A program made the translations under genes and the position numbers. Below the pieces are notes generated by a model. It saw only the letters and a program-made list of their open reading frames with translations. It did no database searches and was not told where the DNA came from. A stretch of DNA of 5,983 bases from JBBIII01 sp037446575. GTDB lineage: Bacteria; Bacteroidota; Ignavibacteria; UBA10030. Location of the stretch: NCBI GenBank assembly GCA_037446575.1, contig JBBIII010000113.1, positions 1 through 5,983 of the forward strand. Direction: 5' to 3'. Shown piece by piece: positions 1-4,883 of this stretch (position 1 is its first letter; every line of letters begins with the position of its first letter).

Positions 1-7
1 AATTCAT

Positions 8-35
8 GTAGGGGCAATTCATGAATTGCCCCTAC
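8..35. repeat. Perfect 28-nt palindrome, REP-like intergenic repeat
   Basis: The 14-nt half GTAGGGGCAATTCA is followed immediately by its exact reverse complement, so the element can fold into a hairpin of about 12 bp with a tiny loop on either strand. The GGGGC/GCCCC block stands out against the AT-rich surroundings. From memory, repeats of this form (GTAGGGGC...GCCCCTAC) are scattered between genes in many unrelated bacterial genomes. The octamer AATTCATG occurs at 1-8 and again at 16-23, so the palindrome may belong to a longer compound repeat cut by the window edge. It lies 125 nt beyond the end of the minus-strand protease gene. No T-run follows it on either strand, so it is not a typical intrinsic terminator, though it could stabilise the 3' end of the tmk-ctp message. 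Confidence 0.85.
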
Positions 36-160
36 CAGATTCAATAACATTAATTCAAACGCCGCTTTATGGCATCCCTCCTTTTAAATTTCTTTTTGTT
101 GGGAAAAGCAAATCACATATCGTTCTCTATGTTATTCATTACTATAATCGCACTGAACAA

Positions 161-1849
161 TTATCTTTTCTTTACAGATAGAATTTTATCATATATTTTT
201 TTGTCTTTTAATATTCCTACAGCGGACTGAAGTTGTTTATCATGTGGAAATGATGCCTCAAAACGAGCTTTTTCCCCTTTTAATCTTGCAAGTATCTCTA
301 TTTTTAAAACTTTTTTAACATCTTCAGCATAGCGTTGCATTTGACGTTCTTTATTTTGTTTTAAAATCGTTTCCAACTTATTAATACCATCGATGAAAGA
401 ATTATCGTACCGCGCATTAATTGAAATCGTGCGCAGATCTTTTAGTTTTAATTCTCCCTCTTCCTGAAATTCAAATCCTTTATCTTTTAGATATGTTTCA
501 AATTTTTTTAAAATCTCGTCTGTTATTTCAAAATTATCTGCCACTGTCTTATTTTCTGAAGCAAAATGATTTGCAAATTTAAAAAGCATGGACTTGCGAT
601 ATAATTCATCCAAAAATAAATTTTGCGTAGTATCTACAACTACTGTATCGGGCATAATACCGCCGCTTTCACGTACTTTTCTGTTATTTGCAGTGCGGAA
701 TTCGCGCCTTAAGCTATCCGGCACTGTCGTTGTATTTCCGTCTTTATCCCTGTGCCAATAATCTATTTCTTGAATGCATCTACCGCTTGGTGTATAATAA
801 CGTGCGGTCGTCATCTTAAGCGATGAATTTTCTGTTAGTCTCGTTATGGTTTGCACTAATCCTTTACCGAATGTCTTTGCGCCTATAATTACTCCTCTAT
901 CTAAATCTTGAATAGCGCCGCTTACAATTTCACTTGCACTTGCGCTGTATCGGTTGACCATTATAACGAGTGGGACATCTTTAAGCATTGGCGTTTCGGT
1001 TGTATAATATTTTCGCTCCGAATCGATTTTCCGACTGCGCGTTGAAACAATAAAACTATTTTCCGCCACAAATTTAGATAAAACCTCCACTGCGCTTTCG
1101 AGCAAACCGCCCGGATTATCACGCAAGTCTAAAATCAATCCTTTAAGCTCGCCTTTTGTGCGTAATTCTTTGATTGCGGCACGTATATCTTCTCCCGCTG
1201 TGCGCGTGAACCTTTCAAGCCGTATATAAGCTATGCCATTTTCTACATAGCCGGAATATGTAACGTTTCGCACAGAGATCTCCTCCCGCAAAAGGACAAA
1301 CTCTATAGGTTTCTTTTCGCCTTCCCGCTCAATTTTCATTTTTACTTCTGTTCCAGGAACGCCTCGCACTAACAAACGAACCGATTCTAAAGTCATGCCT
1401 TTAGTCTGTTTTCCTTCTATCTCAATTATTCTATCACCAACTTCTATCCCCTGCTTTGCCGCCGAATAACCTTCTAATAAATTTATTATTGTTATGTAAC
1501 CATCCCGCAAACCAATTGATATACCAACCCCCCCATATTTACCTGTGGTAACCAAATCGATTTCATCGTTTTCTTTTTCACCAATAAAAACTGTATAAGG
1601 ATCGAGAGATCTCAACATTCCATCTATTCCGCTTCGCATTACATCATCGGGATTGAGTGAATCAACATAATTAATTGCCACTTCTTTATAGACTTTGCTG
1701 AACACATCGATGCTTTTATAAATTTTTAAAAAGAAGTCAGCGCTTTCATTTTTATTAGTAAAACCAAAAGATAGAATCGCAATTATAAGCACCAACATAC
1801 AAGTAAATAAATATTTAAAAAGAGATTTCTTACAAAATTTGTATTTCAT
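161..1849 (-). CDS. ctp: S41 family C-terminal processing peptidase (CtpA/Prc-like) with PDZ domain
   Basis: This is a serine protease of the tail-specific (CtpA/Prc) family, which trims or degrades envelope proteins from their C-termini in the periplasm. The 562-aa product has a basic N-terminus and one hydrophobic segment (about 14-30), acting as signal peptide or membrane anchor. A PDZ domain follows (about 103-190, opening with YGGVGIS), then the S41 core with LILDLRDNPGG (238-248), SASASE (302-307) and FGKGLVQ (327-333). By family spacing the nucleophile is Ser304 and the general base Lys329, with Gln333 in the CtpB position and Asp315 also conserved. The core ends near GGIMPD (396-401). 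The remaining roughly 160 charged, probably helical residues form a tail longer than in minimal CtpA/CtpB. The start at 1849 is chosen because GGAG lies 9 nt upstream. An in-frame ATG at 1906 would add 19 residues, overlap the tmk end and bury the hydrophobic segment deeper. It is probably cotranscribed with tmk. Confidence 0.95.
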   Translation of the reverse strand: MKYKFCKKSLFKYLFTCMLVLIIAILSFGFTNKNESADFFLKIYKSIDVFSKVYKEVAINYVDSLNPDDVMRSGIDGMLRSLDPYTVFIGEKENDEIDLVTTGKYGGVGISIGLRDGYITIINLLEGYSAAKQGIEVGDRIIEIEGKQTKGMTLESVRLLVRGVPGTEVKMKIEREGEKKPIEFVLLREEISVRNVTYSGYVENGIAYIRLERFTRTAGEDIRAAIKELRTKGELKGLILDLRDNPGGLLESAVEVLSKFVAENSFIVSTRSRKIDSERKYYTTETPMLKDVPLVIMVNRYSASASEIVSGAIQDLDRGVIIGAKTFGKGLVQTITRLTENSSLKMTTARYYTPSGRCIQEIDYWHRDKDGNTTTVPDSLRREFRTANNRKVRESGGIMPDTVVVDTTQNLFLDELYRKSMLFKFANHFASENKTVADNFEITDEILKKFETYLKDKGFEFQEEGELKLKDLRTISINARYDNSFIDGINKLETILKQNKERQMQRYAEDVKKVLKIEILARLKGEKARFEASFPHDKQLQSAVGILKDKKIYDKILSVKKR

Positions 1850-1858
1850 AGTATATTG

Positions 1859-1862
1859 CTCC
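1859..1862 (-). promoter_or_regulatory. Shine-Dalgarno site deciding the ctp start
   Basis: On the minus strand GGAG sits 9 nt before the ATG at 1849, in the short gap after the tmk stop codon. No comparable signal is needed or obvious for the longer in-frame start at 1906, which lies inside tmk. This favours the 562-aa form of the protease, whose signal segment then begins close to the N-terminus as expected for an exported protein. Confidence 0.7.
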
Positions 1863-1866
1863 AAAT

Positions 1867-2487
1867 TTATTTTTTTGCAGAAATAATGTCTGTCGTTTTC
1901 TGCCATATTAATTCGTGGATGTCATCAATTGCCTGCATTCCATTTATAATGCAATAACGTTGTTCTTTTTCGGCAATTTGAAGGTATCCATTGCGCACTT
2001 TTTCATAAAACTCAATATTGTTCGATTCCATTCTATCCCGGTTCTTCTTTGCGGTTAAAATTCTTTTCTCAATTTCCTTAATTGGAATATCAAGAAAAAA
2101 AGTAAGGTTCGGCGTCAATCCGCCTGTTGCAAATTTATTAAGCGTATTAATTACATCTAAGGAAATACCGCGCCCATTGCCTTGATACGCCGTTGTAGAA
2201 TCGTAGTATCTATCACAGATTACTACCATTCCGGCATCCAAAGCCGGCTGTATGACTTCATGAACCAATTGCGAACGGCTTGCAGAAAAAAGCAATAACT
2301 CGCTTGCTTCATTCATAGCAGTGTTAGTTTTATCGAGTAAGATTTTTCTTATTTTTTCTCCAATTTCAGTTCCTCCGGGTTCTCTTAAAACAATGACCTT
2401 AAAATCGTTTCTCGATAAGCGGTCGGAAAGCAATGTTACTTGTGTTGATTTTCCGGAATAATCAAGCCCTTCAAATGTAATAAACAT
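1867..2487 (-). CDS. tmk: Thymidylate (dTMP) kinase
   Basis: The enzyme phosphorylates dTMP to dTDP with ATP, an essential cytoplasmic step of dTTP synthesis. At 206 aa it has the usual full length. Visible motifs in order are the P-loop GLDYSGKST (7-15), the REPGGT loop (35-40) that helps bind dTMP, the DRY motif (92-94) within CDRYYDSTTAYQG, and a LID region with basic residues around KKNRDRME (147-154). The P-loop has no arginine at its variable position and the LID carries arginines, the arrangement of the bacterial (E. coli-like, type II) enzymes rather than the yeast type. The Tyr in the P-loop replaces the more common Gly/Ala. The ATG at 2487 gives the standard MFITFEG beginning. No strong Shine-Dalgarno sequence precedes it. 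It is the first gene of the leftward pair, with the protease gene starting 17 nt after its stop. Confidence 0.97.
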   Translation of the reverse strand: MFITFEGLDYSGKSTQVTLLSDRLSRNDFKVIVLREPGGTEIGEKIRKILLDKTNTAMNEASELLLFSASRSQLVHEVIQPALDAGMVVICDRYYDSTTAYQGNGRGISLDVINTLNKFATGGLTPNLTFFLDIPIKEIEKRILTAKKNRDRMESNNIEFYEKVRNGYLQIAEKEQRYCIINGMQAIDDIHELIWQKTTDIISAKK

Positions 2488-2801
2488 AGAATATTATGGT
2501 GTGAATGTGATTAGATAAGCGTGCGAATTCCATTTAATTAAAAGCCGCCTTTTGTTTTTGTTATCCTTAAATATACATTTTAGCGGAATGGACTATCGAA
2601 CTGTAACTATACAATAATTTATTATTAAAATTTTATTCATCATAAACGACTTCAGAATAATAATACCCAAATTCAATCAGTTATGCAAACGGTAAGCGCC
2701 GATGGGATATAATCGGTATTTTTCACAAATTTTTTTAGTTCAAAGTTGAATTACAATTGTTTTTAATATAAGTTTATTTAAAAATAATAAATTCAAAGAA
2801 T
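2488..2801. other. Divergent intergenic region, 314 bp, no gene seen
   Basis: This AT-rich stretch separates leftward tmk from the rightward genes and must hold the promoters of both. I see no open frame of useful length and no tRNA-like or other known RNA structure. A perfect TATAAT lies at 2708-2713 on the plus strand, but no convincing -35 box stands 16-18 nt before it. That hexamer lies mostly in the loop of a small inverted repeat (CCGAT 2699-2703, ATCGG 2712-2716), which is followed by TATTTTT. On the minus strand TATATT-like hexamers upstream of tmk also lack a good -35 partner. If the host uses the Bacteroidetes-type promoter, E. coli consensus matching would not be informative. Confidence 0.6.
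2746..2772 (+). promoter_or_regulatory. Possible promoter for the 88-aa gene
   Basis: TTGAAT (2746-2751) is followed after 15 nt by TATAAG (2767-2772). An overlapping TAATAT at 2764-2769 has only a 12-nt spacer. The element ends 29 nt before the ATG at 2802. The spacing is short of ideal and AT-rich DNA yields such matches by chance, so this is a weak call. Confidence 0.25.
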
Positions 2802-3068
2802 ATGATTAAGTGGTATCTATTAGCCGGTAATGAACCGGAGGAATTAAGGAAGAGTTTCATCGAGTTTTTCACATCTAAAGAAAATTACACCAATTTGGCG
2901 CTTTGGAAATGGAAAAGCACATTCTGGATATGCGCTGAAGGGAGCTATCATCAAGAATTGATTAAAGAGTTTCATCGTTTCAATATTATTGAATTTATGT
3001 CAGCCCCTACAAAAACCGATATAGAATTTATTTACGGCGATAAAAAGTTATGTAATAATCATAAATAA
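2802..3068 (+). CDS. Small hypothetical protein, aromatic-rich
   Basis: I do not recognise this 88-aa protein. It has four tryptophans (positions 4, 35, 37 and 42) and is rich in Phe and Tyr. The charged and hydrophobic residues alternate as in a small soluble alpha/beta fold: MIKWYLLAG looks like a first strand, NEPEELRKSFIEFF a helix, LALWKWKSTFWICAEG strands, and HQELIKEFHRFNIIEFMSA a second helix and strand. There is no signal peptide, membrane segment or metal-binding cysteine cluster. The composition looks like a real protein rather than a chance frame. No clear Shine-Dalgarno sequence precedes the ATG. It reads in the same direction as the sigma factor gene 89 nt downstream and could share a transcript with it, but a candidate promoter in that gap argues for partial independence. 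A role with the sigma factor is possible but nothing in the sequence shows it. Confidence 0.65.
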   Translation: MIKWYLLAGNEPEELRKSFIEFFTSKENYTNLALWKWKSTFWICAEGSYHQELIKEFHRFNIIEFMSAPTKTDIEFIYGDKKLCNNHK

Positions 3069-3091
3069 GATTTATTTGCCAATCTGAATTC

Positions 3092-3120
3092 TTGCTCATC
3101 TAAACAAATTTTGCTAACAT
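3092..3120 (+). promoter_or_regulatory. Possible housekeeping promoter for the sigma factor gene
   Basis: TTGCTC (3092-3097) and TAACAT (3115-3120) are separated by exactly 17 nt, so transcription would begin around 3127, about 30 nt before the sigma factor start. The -35 box matches consensus at three of six positions and the -10 box at four of six. The spacing is the best feature of the match. No ECF-type motif (AAC, then 16-17 nt, then CGT) was found in this gap, so autoregulation is not evident. Confidence 0.35.
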
Positions 3121-3157
3121 AAACCAGAAAAAAATACGCAATGCTAAACCTTGAAGA

Positions 3158-3826
3158 ATGCCAAAAATAAAGCACAAACATACCAAACTATTGAATGTTG
3201 CGCATTCTTCAACTAAATCATCGGATACAGCAGAGCGAAAGCGCTTAGAATCTCGCGAAGAGGACTTGCGGTTAATCAAGCAAGCTCTTAACGGACAGCA
3301 AAAAGCTTTCGACCAACTAAGAATAAAATATTACGATTCTATCTTCAACTTAATAAATCGAATGATTAGAGAAAAACAAGAGGTTGAAGACCTTACGCAA
3401 GAAGCATTCATAAAAGCATTTATTTCGCTTTCGAATTTCAACAATGAATACGCCTTTTCTACATGGCTTTTTAAAATAGCAACCAATAATGCTATTGATT
3501 ATGTAAGAAAAAGGAAACTACAAACTTTCTCTATAAATAAACCAATTGAATCTGAAGACAGCGATTATTCATTTGAATTACCTGATACAGAATTAGAACC
3601 AGATCAACGTCTAATCACATCACAGCGTCTTAATATGCTAAACGAGGCAATGAATTCGTTGCCTTCCAAATATAGGCAGGTTATTCTTATGCGTCATGTT
3701 GACGAAAAAGAGTACCGTGATATTGCAAAAGAATTGAAACTGCCATTGGGCACTGTAAAAGCGCATATTTTTAGAGCACGAGAATTGCTTTATAAACAAC
3801 TAAAAAGCAAAATGCGGCATTATTAG
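3158..3826 (+). CDS. ECF-type RNA polymerase sigma factor (sigma-70 family)
   Basis: This is an alternative sigma factor of the extracytoplasmic-function class, directing RNA polymerase to a small regulon, usually in response to envelope or environmental stress. Region 2 spans about residues 37-120: QALNGQQKAFDQL opens it, VEDLTQEAFIKAF (76-88) is region 2.2, and FSTWLFKIATNNAIDYVRKRK (100-120) covers 2.3-2.4, which melt and bind the -10 element. A short acidic linker (131-150) leads to region 4 (about 158-218), whose helix-turn-helix DIAKELKLPLGTVKAHIFRA (188-207) reads the -35 element. There are no regions 1.1 or 3, as expected for ECF factors. At 222 aa it is slightly long because of a basic, Ser/Thr-rich N-terminal extension of about 35 residues with no obvious domain. 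The ATG at 3158 has only a weak GAAG upstream, so an internal start cannot be excluded. The toastrack-like gene follows 61 nt downstream. No anti-sigma factor is recognisable nearby. Confidence 0.96.
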   Translation: MPKIKHKHTKLLNVAHSSTKSSDTAERKRLESREEDLRLIKQALNGQQKAFDQLRIKYYDSIFNLINRMIREKQEVEDLTQEAFIKAFISLSNFNNEYAFSTWLFKIATNNAIDYVRKRKLQTFSINKPIESEDSDYSFELPDTELEPDQRLITSQRLNMLNEAMNSLPSKYRQVILMRHVDEKEYRDIAKELKLPLGTVKAHIFRARELLYKQLKSKMRHY

Positions 3827-3828
3827 AA

Positions 3829-3855
3829 TGCAACTTAGTATATATCATTTTCGTA
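3829..3855 (+). promoter_or_regulatory. Candidate ECF-type promoter before the toastrack-like gene
   Basis: Three bases after the sigma factor stop codon lies TGCAAC (3829-3834), then 17 nt, then CGTA (3852-3855). This matches the general ECF promoter form of an AAC-containing -35 and a CGT-containing -10, as in Bacillus subtilis SigW, SigX and SigM promoters. Transcription would begin near 3860-3865, about 25 nt before the ATG at 3888. The assignment rests on one site only, and the specificity of this sigma factor is unknown. Confidence 0.4.
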
Positions 3856-3887
3856 GGTAAAATAGGAATTAGCAAATCGAAAGTATT

Positions 3888-4757
3888 ATGCGAAAATCGG
3901 TTTTATATAACTTGCTGAAATTATTAACTCTTACATTAACGGCTACAATATCAATTTATGCCTTTCAGATAAAACACCGCGAATTCAGTTTATCAAAAGA
4001 AAAAGAACTTCGACTAATAATTGACGTTTCATTCGGAAGTATTTCGATCGAGAAGGGCGACCGGAACAAAGTAGCCGTTATTGATTTCAACGAAGGAGAG
4101 GATGACAAACAGAAGATTTATGTTTCGTACGACCTTTCCGATGAAACAGGAACGTTAAGAATAAAATTAAAAGAATCGACGCGTTTTTGGGTTGATAAAA
4201 AAGATGACAAATCAGATAGAAGGCATATCGACATAAAATTAAACCCAAACATTCCTATTTCTTTTGACGTTGAATTCGGCGCAGGCAAAGGAGATATTGA
4301 TCTTACCGAATTGAGAGTTAAAGAGATGAGAATATCGACAGGGGCAAGCGATGTTACGATAAAATGCAATAGCCCAAATCCGATTTTAGCCGAGGAGGTA
4401 ACTATAGAATCAGGGGTAAGTAAGTTCCATGCTGTCAATCTTGGCAATCTAAATTTTAAAAAGATGAGATTCAGCGGCGGAGTCGGTGCATATAAACTTG
4501 ACTTCGGCGGTAAATATCATCAAAGCAGTAATGTAGAAGTAGAGGTTGGTCTTGGCGCTATTTCTATATATATCCCAAAATCTGTTCCTACAAAATTAAC
4601 CTATGATGATAATTGGCTTTCGAGCTTTAACGTAGATGATGATTTTACGAAAATTCGTAAAGGAATTTATGAAACAGATGATTTCAGGGAGGCATTCAAA
4701 CGATTAACGATCAAAATTTCTTCGGGATTAGGCAGCGTAAAAGTAATTCGAAAGTAA
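3888..4757 (+). CDS. Secreted toastrack/DUF4097-like beta-repeat protein
   Basis: The 289-aa product begins with a signal peptide (basic start MRK, hydrophobic 5-25, probable cleavage after IYA), so it should act outside the cytoplasm. There is no lipobox or second membrane segment. The mature part is made of short beta strands with recurring glycine turns: FGSISIEKGD (49-58), FGAGKGDIDL (130-139), STGASDVTIK (150-159), GVGAYKLDFGG (198-208), GLGAISIYIP (221-230) and GLGSVKVI (280-287). The FGAGKGDIDLTEL and TGASDVTIKC stretches resemble the toastrack domain found at the C-terminus of LiaF and in related DUF2154/DUF4097 proteins, which take part in cell-envelope stress systems. Unlike LiaF, it lacks an N-terminal multi-helix membrane region. 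Its position after the ECF sigma factor and the ECF-like promoter in the gap suggest it is a regulon member or an envelope sensor. The family assignment is by motif recognition, without a profile search. No strong Shine-Dalgarno sequence precedes the ATG. Confidence 0.82.
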   Translation: MRKSVLYNLLKLLTLTLTATISIYAFQIKHREFSLSKEKELRLIIDVSFGSISIEKGDRNKVAVIDFNEGEDDKQKIYVSYDLSDETGTLRIKLKESTRFWVDKKDDKSDRRHIDIKLNPNIPISFDVEFGAGKGDIDLTELRVKEMRISTGASDVTIKCNSPNPILAEEVTIESGVSKFHAVNLGNLNFKKMRFSGGVGAYKLDFGGKYHQSSNVEVEVGLGAISIYIPKSVPTKLTYDDNWLSSFNVDDDFTKIRKGIYETDDFREAFKRLTIKISSGLGSVKVIRK

Positions 4758-4818
4758 GCTGTATATCTATCTGCTATCGATTCTACAATAATATTGTGCA
4801 ATACAAACCGGAATAAAA

Positions 4819-4847
4819 TTGACTGAACGATAATTTTTTATTCTATT
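4819..4847 (+). promoter_or_regulatory. Possible promoter for the glycosyltransferase gene
   Basis: TTGACT (4819-4824), five of six matches to the consensus -35, is followed after 17 nt by TCTATT (4842-4847), four of six for the -10. Transcription would begin around 4854, leaving a leader of about 30 nt before the GTG start. The 126-nt gap after the toastrack-like gene also fits a separate transcription unit. The call depends on E. coli-type consensus, which may not hold in this host. Confidence 0.35.
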
Positions 4848-4868
4848 ACATTGTTAATTGAATTAGAT

Positions 4869-4873
4869 AAGGA
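4869..4873 (+). promoter_or_regulatory. Shine-Dalgarno site deciding the GTG start of the glycosyltransferase
   Basis: AAGGA lies 10 nt before the GTG at 4884. No ATG is available in this frame between the upstream in-frame stop (TGA 4824-4826) and the first conserved residues. The only other plausible start is a TTG at 4851, which has no comparable signal and would add 11 mostly charged residues. Confidence 0.7.
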
Positions 4874-4883
4874 TAACGAGAAA

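Noticed and set aside
8..35. Palindrome as an intrinsic terminator for tmk-ctp
   Set aside because: No run of T follows the hairpin on the minus strand, and it lies 125 nt past the stop codon; a repeat element explains it better.
1..54. Minus-strand frame starting near 44 and reading through the palindrome to the left edge
   Set aside because: It is only about 15 codons in the window, has no placed ribosome-binding site, and most of it is the repeat itself.
4118..4447. Minus-strand open frame of 109 codons
   Set aside because: It lies wholly inside the toastrack-like gene on the opposite strand, has Ser/Leu/Pro-rich composition typical of an antisense shadow, and has no start signal.
4785..4797. 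ACAATA-A-TATTGT inverted repeat as an operator or terminator
   Set aside because: Arms are six AT-rich bases with no T-run after them; such repeats are expected by chance in this composition.
4803..4831. Second ECF-type promoter (AAAC then CGAT) before the glycosyltransferase
   Set aside because: The spacer is 19 nt against 17 nt at the site before the toastrack-like gene, and the -10 differs, so the two sites do not support each other.
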